Assembly: GCA_028875245.1 (NCBI GenBank)
Contig: JAPPEU010000088.1
Coordinates: forward strand, 1-64,000
Length of the DNA: 64,000 bases
Source: Chloroflexota bacterium
GTDB taxonomy: Bacteria; Chloroflexota; Anaerolineae; Aggregatilineales; Phototrophicaceae
Direction: 5' to 3'
Positions 7,942 through 16,673 of the stretch are shown in pieces (the first letter of the stretch is position 1; each line of letters begins with the position of its first letter). The translations under genes and the position numbers were made by a program. Under the pieces are notes generated by a model that was given only the letters and a program-made list of their open reading frames with translations, made no database searches and had not been told where the DNA came from.

Positions 7942-8871
7942 ATGGCGATTGAAATCACCCGGCCGGGAAAATACAGCCTCATCCTGTCGACGCCCGTCAT
8001 GCCCGCCGCGGGCACCGTTGGCTTTGGAGACGATTACCGAGCCCTGCTGGATTACGACAAGCTTGGGGCGCTGGTGACGAACCCGGTCACGATCGACCCG
8101 TGGCGCCCGGCTTCCGGCACGCGCATCATCGCTTTGGACGCCGGCGTCCTGGCGCATACCGGCCTGCCGAATCCGGGGCTGGCGAATGTGATCAGCCAAT
8201 ATCGCCGCGTATGGGCAAACATGCCGATCCCGGTCATCTTGCATCTTGTCGCTACGTCAGTCTCCCAGATCAAACGAGCGCTGGATATGATTGATGACGT
8301 GGATGAGATCGCCGCCGTCGAACTCGGTTTGCGCGACGATATCAGCGAGCGGGAAGCGGTCGCTTTGGTCGAGGCCGCGTCCCGAATGGAGAAACCGCTT
8401 TTGGCGCGTTTGCCCTTCTACGAGGCCAGTCAGTTGGCGCTGCCAATCGCCGAGGCCGGCGTCGATGCGCTGGTGCTGACCGCCGCGCCCCGCGGCACCG
8501 CGAGGGACGAGCACACGGGCCGGCTGGTGAGCGGGCGCGTGTACGGGCCCTTGATCAAGCCGATTATCCTGCGCCTGGTGGGCAGGCTGCGGCGCGAGAT
8601 TCCCGCGGATATTCCCGTCATCGCTGCCGGCGGCATCCATTCGCCTCAGGACGCGCGCGATTATATTGACGCGGGCGCCATCGCCGTGCAAGTGGATACG
8701 GCGACCTGGGCCCAGCCGAAGATGCTGGAACGCATTGCGCGTGATCTCGGTGGCTGGATCGCCACGCGGCAAAAGGATGCGCTGTCTGATGAGTGGAATC
8801 CGGACATGGGGCACACGGAAGCGATTGAGCGCCGCCCCGACCCGCCAAGTCCCGGATCGAAGACCAAATAA
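7942..8871 (+). CDS. Divergent dihydroorotate dehydrogenase-like (PyrD-family) protein
   Basis: A TIM-barrel flavoprotein relative of class 1B PyrD. Visible family features are the N-terminal STPVMPAAGTVGFGDDY, the GALVTNPVT strand, the LDAGVLAHTGLPNPGLAN loop, and a C-terminal FMN-phosphate site (IPVIAAGGIHSPQDARDYIDAGAIAVQV). However, the NxSCPN catalytic segment is replaced by VELGLRDD, and the Lys of PVIVKL is replaced in PLLARLP. So the active-site Cys/Ser and Lys of true dihydroorotate dehydrogenase appear to be missing. With the PyrK-like partner upstream it probably forms a two-subunit oxidoreductase of changed substrate. Start ATG 7942; TTG 7936 is less likely. Confidence 0.75.
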   Translation: MAIEITRPGKYSLILSTPVMPAAGTVGFGDDYRALLDYDKLGALVTNPVTIDPWRPASGTRIIALDAGVLAHTGLPNPGLANVISQYRRVWANMPIPVILHLVATSVSQIKRALDMIDDVDEIAAVELGLRDDISEREAVALVEAASRMEKPLLARLPFYEASQLALPIAEAGVDALVLTAAPRGTARDEHTGRLVSGRVYGPLIKPIILRLVGRLRREIPADIPVIAAGGIHSPQDARDYIDAGAIAVQVDTATWAQPKMLERIARDLGGWIATRQKDALSDEWNPDMGHTEAIERRPDPPSPGSKTK

Positions 8872-8891
8872 GCTGGAGCTGGCTTCCGCCC

Positions 8892-9209
8892 ATGCCTCAG
8901 TACGATTTTCGCTGCGACGCCTGCCAACATCGATTCAGCCTGCGTTTCAAGACCTACGCCGCGGCTGACGAGGCGGCTCCGCATTGCCCGGCATGCGCCT
9001 CGGGTGATGTGACGCGCTTGATCTCGCAAGTGGCGATTCCGCGGTCACAGCGAGATTATGGTGGGCTGACGTCGCAGGAGATGCTCTCGGTCTTGGAATC
9101 CGGCGACAAGCGCCAGGTTGACGAGATGGTCCGTCAGGTCGGCGGCCGGAGCCCCGACGGCAGCGCTGCGCCAAGCCCGCAATCAGAAGATTCGCCCGAA
9201 CCGCATTGA
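8892..9209 (+). CDS. FmdB-family zinc ribbon protein
   Basis: A 105-residue protein beginning MPQYDFRCDACQHRFSL, the typical FmdB start, with Cys pairs CDAC near residue 8 and CPAC near residue 35 forming a zinc ribbon. The remaining 65 residues are polar and low in complexity. FmdB was named as a possible regulator of formamidase, but most members have no known function; they often sit with unrelated housekeeping genes. It lies 20 bases after the PyrD-like gene on the same strand, so it is likely part of that transcription unit. Confidence 0.85.
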   Translation: MPQYDFRCDACQHRFSLRFKTYAAADEAAPHCPACASGDVTRLISQVAIPRSQRDYGGLTSQEMLSVLESGDKRQVDEMVRQVGGRSPDGSAAPSPQSEDSPEPH

Positions 9210-9211
9210 GC

Positions 9212-9493
9212 CTACAGGAACCAGTCTCGCAGAGCGTCGCGGACTTCGTCTATGATCGCTTCCCAAGGCTGCCCCGGCTCGCGCGTAATCGTGATATGGT
9301 CTTGTTTTATCGCCAGCTTTTGGATGCCGTCGACGGCCGAGAAGAGCAATTGGGCGATGGGCGAGCCCTGGTCGCCTTCTTGCGGGTTCGCGTAGACTTC
9401 TTCGTCCGCTTCGGTTAAATCCTGGTTGATGTACAGATCGGCGACAGTCGGGTCATCGCTGAACTCCACTTCAACCATGACGTACTCAGACAT
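9212..9493 (-). CDS. Nfu N-terminal-domain-like small protein
   Basis: A 93-residue acidic protein starting MSEYVMVEVEFSDD. Its second half (SPIAQLLFSAVDGIQKL, then DHITITRE and W...IIDEVRDAL) matches the pattern of the Nfu/NifU N-terminal scaffold domain: a small residue-Pro-hydrophobic-A-x-x-LF, then GV/GI, then ITV/ITI. There is no C-terminal CxxC cluster domain, so it cannot be a full Fe-S scaffold. The start ATG 9493 overlaps the 3' end of the agmatine deiminase gene by 8 bases, indicating translational coupling. Function unknown. Confidence 0.7.
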   Translation of the reverse strand: MSEYVMVEVEFSDDPTVADLYINQDLTEADEEVYANPQEGDQGSPIAQLLFSAVDGIQKLAIKQDHITITREPGQPWEAIIDEVRDALRDWFL

Positions 9494-10607
9494 GTCTTGT
9501 TCTCGATAGCGCGCCGGCTGGCTGCTGCTGCGTGATGCAATGGATGTTGCCGCCGCCCAAAAGGATCTCCCGCGAATACAAGCCGGCGATTTCATGATCC
9601 GGGAAAAGCTCCGCCAGTTTGCGCCGCGCGCCGTCATCGTGGCGGTCCTTGAATTGTGGCAGGATGATACCGCCGTTTGCGATGTAGAAGTTGATGTATG
9701 AGCCCGCCAGGCGCTCACCGGCCGGGCGCAGGAAAGCGCTGTCTGTAACGTCAAGGCCCGCCGCTTCGTCCGCGGTCATCATCATGGGATCGGGCTGATG
9801 AATCTTGTGCACTTCCAACGGACGATCCCGCGCGTCGCGGGCCGACATCAGCGCATCGTAGGCTTCGGCGGAGCGTTCGTATTGCGGGTCGCTTCGGTCA
9901 TCGGTCCAGGTCATCGCGACGACGCCCGGGCGGACGAAACAGCAGAGATTGTCAACATGGCCATCGGTCTCGTCCTCATAAACGCCACGCGGCACCCAAA
10001 TGATCTTGTTGACGCCTAGATAGTCGGATAAATGCCCTTCGATATCGCCCCGCGAGAGCGCTGGATTGCGGTTGGGATGCAGCAGACACTGCTCCGTTGT
10101 GATCAGCGTGCCTTGACCATCGACGTGGATCGAGCCGCCTTCCAGCACCAGCGGCGCTTTGTAGCGGTCCAGCCTTTCGATTTCCAGCATCTTGGCGGCG
10201 ACAAGTTCATCTTTGTCCCAGGGGAAATACATCATCTTTCGCAGACCGCCCCAGGCGTTGAATCGCCAGTCTACGCCGCGCAGGCCGCCGCTGTCGTTCG
10301 CGACAAATGTGGCGCCGCAATCGCGCATCCAGGCATCGTTGTTGGATAGCTCGACCAAGCGCACAGCCGCCGGCAGCCGCGCGCGCGCGTTTTCGTACTG
10401 ATCGGGATTGACGCCCATGGTCACCGGCTCGAAGCGGGAAATCTGCCGCGCCACGTCGACGAAAGCTCGCTGCGCCGGTTTGCCGCCGTTGCGCCAGGTG
10501 TCGGGGCGCTGCGGCCAGAGCATCCAGCAGCCGGCGTGGGCCTCCCATTCCGCCGGCATCCGGTAGCCATCCGCCCGCGGTCTTGACTGTATGACGCTTG
10601 GCATCAA
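9486..10607 (-). CDS. aguA: Agmatine deiminase (agmatine iminohydrolase)
   Basis: Hydrolyses agmatine to N-carbamoylputrescine and ammonia, a step from arginine to putrescine. The 373-residue length is standard. Motifs of the pentein-fold family are present: NNDAWMRDCGATFV in the first third, DETDGHVDN in the middle, and GGGNIHCITQQQP at the end with the nucleophilic Cys 357. Adjacent initiator Met codons make the start 10607 or 10604. The gene is followed with an 8-base overlap by the Nfu-N-like gene. N-carbamoylputrescine amidase (aguB) is not in the window. Confidence 0.95.
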   Translation of the reverse strand: MMPSVIQSRPRADGYRMPAEWEAHAGCWMLWPQRPDTWRNGGKPAQRAFVDVARQISRFEPVTMGVNPDQYENARARLPAAVRLVELSNNDAWMRDCGATFVANDSGGLRGVDWRFNAWGGLRKMMYFPWDKDELVAAKMLEIERLDRYKAPLVLEGGSIHVDGQGTLITTEQCLLHPNRNPALSRGDIEGHLSDYLGVNKIIWVPRGVYEDETDGHVDNLCCFVRPGVVAMTWTDDRSDPQYERSAEAYDALMSARDARDRPLEVHKIHQPDPMMMTADEAAGLDVTDSAFLRPAGERLAGSYINFYIANGGIILPQFKDRHDDGARRKLAELFPDHEIAGLYSREILLGGGNIHCITQQQPAGALSRTRHV

Positions 10608-10757
10608 CGCCGCTCCAATTCAGGCTGAAGCAAGTGTGCTATTATGCCCTTATCATCCGCGAACAGGCAGGTTGAGTTTGTCCACGCTACGGGAAATGTA
10701 CCCGCGTTCATAGTACAATACTGGCTCGAATCTAGGATCAGCTTGTGGAGCGCTGCG

Positions 10758-12125
10758 ATGAATCTGCGCGCAATCTCACCCGTCGATGGGCGTTATGCTG
10801 CGAAATCGGCGCCCTTGCGCGATTATCTGTCGGAATGGGCGCTGATGAAATATCGCGTGCTGGTGGAAGCGCGCTGGCTTGCCGCGCTGTCCGCACGCGC
10901 CGACATTAAGCACGTCCGCGCCTTTACGCCCGCGGAACAGGTTTTCCTGGATTCACTCTCTTGCGAGTTTGACGATGCAGCGGCCGCGCGCGTCAAAGCC
11001 ATCGAAGCCAAAACCAACCACGATGTCAAAGCCGTCGAGTACTACATTCGGGAACGCCTGCAGGCGACCAGCCTGCGCGATGTCGCTGAGTCCGTGCATT
11101 TTGCCTGCACCTCGGACGACATCAATAACCTGGCTTACGCCATGATGATCCGCGACGCCCTGCAAACGATTTGGCAGCCGCAGGCGCGCTCGCTCATTGA
11201 GACGCTCGAAACGCTGGCCCGCGCGACCGCCGATCTGCCTATGTTGGCGCGGACGCATGGACAGCCCGCTACGCCGACCACGCTGGGCAAGGAGATCGCC
11301 GTATTCTCGCTGCGGCTGCGGCGGCAGCTCAAGTCAATAGAAGCGCAAGAATACCTCGGCAAGTTCAATGGCGCGGTCGGCGCCTTCAATGCCCATCATG
11401 CGGCTTATCCCGATGTGGATTGGCCCGCTTTCGCCCGGCGCTTTGTCGAGGGACTCGGCTTGACCTACAATCCGCTCACGACGCAGATCGAGCCGCACGA
11501 TTATTTGGCAGAGCTGGCGCACGGATTCATGCGCTGCAACAGAATCTTGCTCGGCTTTTGCCGCGATATGTGGGCTTATATTTCACTCGGGTATTTCCGG
11601 CAGCGGGTCAGCGCAGACGAAGTGGGCTCGTCGACCATGCCGCATAAGGTGAATCCGATTGACTTTGAGAACGCGGAAGCAAACCTGGGCCTTAGCAGCG
11701 CCGGCTTCGCGCAGCTCGCGGACAAGCTGCCCGTGTCCAGGCTTCAGCGAGATCTCAGCGACTCGGCGGCAATGCGGAATTATGGCGTCGCCATCGCCCA
11801 CAGTTATCTGGCCCTGCTGTCGGTGGCGCGCGGCCTGGCGAAACTGGAGGCCGATCGCGGGGCAATTGCCCATGACCTGGAGGACGCCTGGGAAGTGCTG
11901 GCGGAAGCGGCGCAAACCATCATGCGCAAGCATCACATGCAGGGCGCCTACGAAGCCTTGAAGGCCTTGACCCGCGGCAAGCGCATCGGCCCTGATGACT
12001 TCCGCGAATTCATTGGCTCGCTGGATTTGCCGCAAGCGGAGAAACAGATGCTCATGGAGCTGACGCCGCGTCAATACACAGGACGCGCCGCGCAAATGAC
12101 AATGGATGAGATTAGAAATGGCTAG
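10758..12125 (+). CDS. purB: Adenylosuccinate lyase
   Basis: Catalyses two fumarate eliminations in purine synthesis: SAICAR to AICAR and adenylosuccinate to AMP. With the start at ATG 10758 the protein has 455 residues and begins MNLRAISPVDGRYAAK, the N-terminus of the E. coli-type PurB. The fumarase-superfamily signature GSSTMPHKVNP is at about residue 290, with the catalytic Ser in its flexible loop, and the upstream TSDDINN and ARTHGQPATPTTLGKE substrate loops are intact. iolD starts 64 bases downstream on the same strand, so cotranscription is possible although the pathways differ. Confidence 0.97.
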   Translation: MNLRAISPVDGRYAAKSAPLRDYLSEWALMKYRVLVEARWLAALSARADIKHVRAFTPAEQVFLDSLSCEFDDAAAARVKAIEAKTNHDVKAVEYYIRERLQATSLRDVAESVHFACTSDDINNLAYAMMIRDALQTIWQPQARSLIETLETLARATADLPMLARTHGQPATPTTLGKEIAVFSLRLRRQLKSIEAQEYLGKFNGAVGAFNAHHAAYPDVDWPAFARRFVEGLGLTYNPLTTQIEPHDYLAELAHGFMRCNRILLGFCRDMWAYISLGYFRQRVSADEVGSSTMPHKVNPIDFENAEANLGLSSAGFAQLADKLPVSRLQRDLSDSAAMRNYGVAIAHSYLALLSVARGLAKLEADRGAIAHDLEDAWEVLAEAAQTIMRKHHMQGAYEALKALTRGKRIGPDDFREFIGSLDLPQAEKQMLMELTPRQYTGRAAQMTMDEIRNG

Positions 12126-12189
12126 CCCGGGTTGGCGCTTGAAAGCGCCGATCTGAATATGCAGCCGGGCAAGAAAGGAGCGCAGGCTG

Positions 12190-14091
12190 ATGTTTCAACC
12201 TTTTGGCCGCCAGGAAACGGTGCGACTGACGATGGGGCAGGCCCTGATCAAATTCCTGCAGAGGCAGTATACCGAGTACGATGGCGAGCTGCAGCGCTTC
12301 ATTCCCGCCATTTGGGGCATCTTCGGCCACGGCAACGTGAGCGGATTGAGCCAGGCTTTGTGGGAATATGGCGATCAGCTGCCCTATTATCAACCGGCGA
12401 ATGAACAGTCGATGGTGCATGCGGCGGCGGCTTTCGCGAGGACGCGCCTGCGAGCGCAGACATTCGCCTGCACCACGTCGATCGGCCCCGGCGCGACCAA
12501 CATGATCACGGGCGCGGCCGCCGCTCATGTCAATCGCTTGCCCGTTTTGCTGCTGCCGTCAGATTATTATGCCACTCGCTTTCAAGGGCAGGTCTTGCAG
12601 GATATCGAACATCCGGTGTCTCTCGATATGAGCGTCACCGATTGCTTTCGCGTCGTCAGCCAATTCTTCGACCGCATCACTCGCCCGGAGCAGATCCTGT
12701 ACGCGGCGCCGGAAGCGATGCGCGTCATGACCGATCCGGTGGATGCCGGCCCGGCGACCATCGCCTTGCCGCAGGATATACAAAGCGTCGCCTTTGATTG
12801 CCCGGCGAATTTCTTCCGCAAGAAAATCTGGCGCATCGAACGCCGCCAGCCGGATGAACGGCGGATCGGCGAAGCGATTGCCCTGCTGAAAGAAGCCAAA
12901 AGCCCGTACATCCTGGCCGGTGGTGGCGTGCATTACGCCAAGGCCTGGGCGGAGCTGCGGGAATTCTCCGATGCATTTGGCATTCCGGTCGGCGAGACGC
13001 ATTCGGGCCGCGGCGCGCTCAAGGAAGAATCGCCGCTCCTGATCGGTGGCAGCGGCCACACCGGCACGCCACTATCCGGCAAGTACGCCGCCGATGCTGA
13101 TCTGGTCTTTCTCGTCGGCACGCGCCTGGCGGATTTCGCCACTGGCTCCTACTCGGCCTGGCAGCGCCCCGATGTCAAATTCGTCAGCGTAAATGTCAGC
13201 GGCGCGCACGCGCATAAACTAGGCGCGCTGCCCATCGTCGCTGACGCGCGCGAAAGCCTGCGGGCGCTCATCGCGGCCGGTCGGGCGGCCGGCGTCAAAC
13301 CCAATCCCGGCTACGTGGAATCGCTGGCGGTCGATCGGCAGAATTGGCTGCAGCAAAAGCGGGATTCGGTCTATGTGCAATATCCCGGCGAGCGCATGAG
13401 CCAGGCGCAAGTCATCGGCGCGCTCAACGACTTCATGGATGCGGAGGATACCTTGGTCTGCGCGGCCGGGACGGCGCCGGGCGACCTGCATCAGCTTTTT
13501 GAGGCGACGGCCGGGCGCATCCTGCATCTTGAATTCGGCTACTCCTGCATGGGCTATGATATTCCGGGCGCAATCGGCGTGCGGCTCGCGCGCCCCGACG
13601 ATGGCGAAGTTTACGTCTTCCTGGGCGATGGGAATTACCTGCTGCATCCGATGGAGTTGAAGACCGCTGTGCAGGAAGGCGTCAAACTGACGGTGATCCT
13701 CTTGCAGAATGACGGCTTTCAGTCGATTCACGGACATCAGAAAGTCCTCGTCGGTCACAGCCTGGGCAATGAATTCCGCCAGCGGGATCTGGAGACGGGC
13801 AAGCTGGACGACGGCGAATTTCTCGAGATTGATTACGCCAAGAACGCCGAGAGCTTTGGCTTGCGCGCCTGGAATGTCGCCGATGAAGCGCAACTGAAGA
13901 CCGCCCTGGAAGAAGCGCGCCTGGAAGAGCGCTCCTGCATGATCGTGGCGCAGATTGAGCGCTACAGCCGCCTGCCGCGCTCCGGCATCTGGTGGGACGT
14001 CTTCGGCGCCGAAGTCACAAATGATGATGCGACGAAAGCGCTGGTCGCCGAGCGGGAAGAAGGCCGCGAGAGCCAACGCTTCTATTGGTAA
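12190..14091 (+). CDS. iolD: 3D-(3,5/4)-trihydroxycyclohexane-1,2-dione hydrolase
   Basis: A thiamine-diphosphate enzyme that opens the ring of the diketo intermediate in myo-inositol breakdown. At 633 residues it has the three-domain ThDP layout: an N-terminal Pyr domain with the catalytic-type Glu in ANEQSMVHAAAAFAR near residue 75, a central domain, and a C-terminal PP domain with GDGNYLLHPMELKTA near 479 and the metal ligands GDG...N. The start has AAAGGAG about 10 bases upstream. A PfkB kinase follows within 26 bases. The remaining iol genes (iolB, E, G, A, J) are absent from the window. Confidence 0.93.
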   Translation: MFQPFGRQETVRLTMGQALIKFLQRQYTEYDGELQRFIPAIWGIFGHGNVSGLSQALWEYGDQLPYYQPANEQSMVHAAAAFARTRLRAQTFACTTSIGPGATNMITGAAAAHVNRLPVLLLPSDYYATRFQGQVLQDIEHPVSLDMSVTDCFRVVSQFFDRITRPEQILYAAPEAMRVMTDPVDAGPATIALPQDIQSVAFDCPANFFRKKIWRIERRQPDERRIGEAIALLKEAKSPYILAGGGVHYAKAWAELREFSDAFGIPVGETHSGRGALKEESPLLIGGSGHTGTPLSGKYAADADLVFLVGTRLADFATGSYSAWQRPDVKFVSVNVSGAHAHKLGALPIVADARESLRALIAAGRAAGVKPNPGYVESLAVDRQNWLQQKRDSVYVQYPGERMSQAQVIGALNDFMDAEDTLVCAAGTAPGDLHQLFEATAGRILHLEFGYSCMGYDIPGAIGVRLARPDDGEVYVFLGDGNYLLHPMELKTAVQEGVKLTVILLQNDGFQSIHGHQKVLVGHSLGNEFRQRDLETGKLDDGEFLEIDYAKNAESFGLRAWNVADEAQLKTALEEARLEERSCMIVAQIERYSRLPRSGIWWDVFGAEVTNDDATKALVAEREEGRESQRFYW

Positions 14092-14116
14092 GCCAACGGG
14101 GGAGAGGCAGCATACG

Positions 14117-15088
14117 ATGCAGAATGGCCGTTCAAGAAAACCATACGACGTCATCGTCTTTGGCGATACTTGCGTCGACCTGATCTTGCGCGATGACGAT
14201 GTCGTTCCACAGTTTGGGCAAGTCGAGAAAACGGTCGCCGGTTATGACCTGGTGATGGGCGGCTCCTGCTGCATATTCGCGACGCAGGCGGCAAAGCTGG
14301 GCTTGCGCGTCGCTATCCTCGGTCGGGTCGGTGATGATTACTTCGGCAAGCTGATTGTCGACGCCTTGACAGCGGCCGGCGTCGACACGCGCTATATCGA
14401 AGTTGACAACAGGCTGCGCACCGGTGTCACGGCGCACCTCGTGCAAGGCGACGACCGCGCCATGCTGACGCACATGGGCTCCCTCGCCGCCCTGACGCTG
14501 GCTGACGTCAGCGACGAAATCCTGGCGTCGGCGCGCCACCTGCACTACGGCAGCCTCTACTTGCAGACGGGACTGCTGCCGCATTGGGTGGAGATTCTGG
14601 AGCGGGCGAAGCGGCTGGGGCTGAGCGTTTCCCTGGACACAAACTGGGATCCCAATGAGCAATGGGATCACGATCTTGAGCGCGCCTTTCCCTTCGTGGA
14701 TCTGCTGCTGCCAAATGAGCAGGAGGCCCTGTACCTCAGTGGTCAAGATTCTTATGGCGAAGCCATTTCCGTCTTGCGCAAGCGCGTGCCACTGCTGGTC
14801 GTCAAGCGCGATATCGCCGGGGCGGTTGCCTGGGAGGGCGAAAACGAATTTGCCCAGTCAGTCTTCGAAGCGGACGCTGGTGGCGATGGCATCGGCGCGG
14901 GCGATAGCTTTGACGCGGGTTTCCTGGCCGGCTGGCTGAACGGATTGTCGCTGGCGAGCTGTCTGTCGATCGCCTGTCAATGCGGGCGCGCTGTAGCCGG
15001 TGGCGTGGGCGGCGTCGCCGGCCAGCCGACGCAAGACGATATCGACGAGCTGCGGCCCGAATTTACGAGCGGAACTTTCGCGCCTTAG
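14117..15088 (+). CDS. PfkB-family carbohydrate kinase
   Basis: An ATP-dependent kinase of the ribokinase fold, 323 residues. The N-terminus reads YDVIVFGDTCVDLIL and contains the Gly-rich VMGGSCCIFATQAAKLG substrate region; the second PfkB signature DGIGAGDSFDAGFLAGW at about residues 256-272 carries the catalytic base Asp. Its place directly behind iolD suggests 5-dehydro-2-deoxygluconokinase (IolC role), but the sequence alone does not distinguish this from other sugar or nucleoside kinases. ATG 14117 is chosen with GGGGGAGAGG upstream. Its stop overlaps the convergent UDP-glucose dehydrogenase stop. Confidence 0.85.
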   Translation: MQNGRSRKPYDVIVFGDTCVDLILRDDDVVPQFGQVEKTVAGYDLVMGGSCCIFATQAAKLGLRVAILGRVGDDYFGKLIVDALTAAGVDTRYIEVDNRLRTGVTAHLVQGDDRAMLTHMGSLAALTLADVSDEILASARHLHYGSLYLQTGLLPHWVEILERAKRLGLSVSLDTNWDPNEQWDHDLERAFPFVDLLLPNEQEALYLSGQDSYGEAISVLRKRVPLLVVKRDIAGAVAWEGENEFAQSVFEADAGGDGIGAGDSFDAGFLAGWLNGLSLASCLSIACQCGRAVAGGVGGVAGQPTQDDIDELRPEFTSGTFAP

Positions 15089-16428
15089 TCAGCCTGATCA
15101 TTGCCGCCTGCCGTCAGTCCTTCGCCATTGTAGCCGCGGCCAACGCCTCGATACTCGAAACCCAGGCTGCGCAGTTCCTCCGGATTGTACATATTGCGGC
15201 CGTCAATGAGGATCGGACGCTTCATCAATTGGCGAATCCGTTTCATATTCAGTTGTTTGAATTCGTTCCAGGGCGTCAGGACCAGCAGGGCTTCGGCATC
15301 TTCAGCGGCGCTGTAGGGATTCTCACAGGGCGTCAGCGCGGGCACTTCGCCGCAGGCGTTTTCCATGGCGACCGGATCATAAGCTTTGACGACCGCGCCT
15401 TGATTGAGCAGGGAGCGGGCGACGGTCAGCGAGGGAGATTCGCGCGTGTCGTCGGTGTTCTGCTTGAATGCCAAGCCTAAAATCGCGACCGTCTTTCCAT
15501 TGAGGCTGCCGCCCAGCATTTCGCGCGCTTTCAGCGTAATTTGCCGCCGCTGAAACGCATTGATCTCCATGACGGCATTCAGCAGCTGCGGGTGCATCCC
15601 GTGTGTCTGCGCCATATTCGCCAGGGCCTTGACATCTTTGGGGAAGCAAGAGCCGCCGAAGCCAAGTCCCGCTTGCAAGAAATGCGGCCCGATCCGTTTA
15701 TCGAAGCCCATGCCCCGCGCCACCTCTTCCACATCGGCGCCCAGCCGTTCGCAGATGATGCTGATCTCGTTGATGAAGCTGATGCGCGTCGCCAGGAATG
15801 CGTTTGAGGCGTACTTGATCATTTCGGCCGTGCGCAAATCGGTGATGACGATCGGGGCGTCGAGGGGCGCGTAGAGCTCGGCCACGGTTTCGGCAGCTGT
15901 GGGATCGGTCGAGCCCAGGACAGTGCGGTCCGGTTGCATGAAATCGGGAATGGCGGAGCCCTCGCGCAGGAATTCAGGGCAGGACACCACGGCGAAGTCT
16001 ATCGGCTGCGGCTGATTGCGCTCGATGATCTCCGTCGTCCAGTCGCCGGTGCCGACGGGCACAGTCGATTTGTTGATGACGATCATGGGATGGTCCATCG
16101 TTTCGGCAATGCTGCGCGCGGCGCTGCGCACATACTGCAAATCAGCCTCGCCATCGACCCCTGAGGGCGTGCCGACGCAGATGAAGACAAATTCCGCTCC
16201 ATCCAGGCCGCAGGCGTAGGATGTGGTGAATTTCATGCGGCCGGCCGCGGTATTGCGCTGCGCCATTTCCGCCAGGCCGGGTTCATAGATGGGCATCTTG
16301 CCATTCTGCAGCATGGCAATCTTGCGCTCGTCGATATCAACAAGGCTGACATTATTGCCCAGATCGGCGAAGCAGGCGCCGGTCACCAGCCCTACGTAGC
16401 CGCTTCCGATGACACAGAGTTCACTCAT
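15085..16428 (-). CDS. ugd: UDP-glucose 6-dehydrogenase
   Basis: Oxidises UDP-glucose twice with NAD to UDP-glucuronate, a precursor for surface polysaccharides and glycolipids. The 447-residue protein begins with the Rossmann motif GSGYVGLVTG (residues 8-17). It has the substrate-handling segment SCPEFLREGSAI, the catalytic Cys in GLGFGGSCFPKDV near residue 260, and the C-terminal domain segment LGLAFKQNTDDTRESPS. No neighbouring gene on the same strand suggests an operon. A related UDP-sugar dehydrogenase (mannose form) is less likely given the UGD/TuaD-type motifs. Confidence 0.94.
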   Translation of the reverse strand: MSELCVIGSGYVGLVTGACFADLGNNVSLVDIDERKIAMLQNGKMPIYEPGLAEMAQRNTAAGRMKFTTSYACGLDGAEFVFICVGTPSGVDGEADLQYVRSAARSIAETMDHPMIVINKSTVPVGTGDWTTEIIERNQPQPIDFAVVSCPEFLREGSAIPDFMQPDRTVLGSTDPTAAETVAELYAPLDAPIVITDLRTAEMIKYASNAFLATRISFINEISIICERLGADVEEVARGMGFDKRIGPHFLQAGLGFGGSCFPKDVKALANMAQTHGMHPQLLNAVMEINAFQRRQITLKAREMLGGSLNGKTVAILGLAFKQNTDDTRESPSLTVARSLLNQGAVVKAYDPVAMENACGEVPALTPCENPYSAAEDAEALLVLTPWNEFKQLNMKRIRQLMKRPILIDGRNMYNPEELRSLGFEYRGVGRGYNGEGLTAGGNDQAD

Positions 16429-16673
16429 ATCGCTGCCGCTTTCACTTTCCCTTAATTCTCGGGCTGGTCATTACAGGCCCCCGCGCGCGAGCCAGCAAGT
16501 TTCGCTGCCTAAGTTTACCAGAGCGCCGCGGACGATTTCAGCTATCGCCCCGCATGCCATCCTACACTGGTTTGCAGTCGAAAGGCTCACTGATCGCGCT
16601 TGATTTTCTTCTACAAAACGGCATTGAACTTGATATACTGGCCTGGCATCAACTTACGGCGAGGCGGAGCGGC

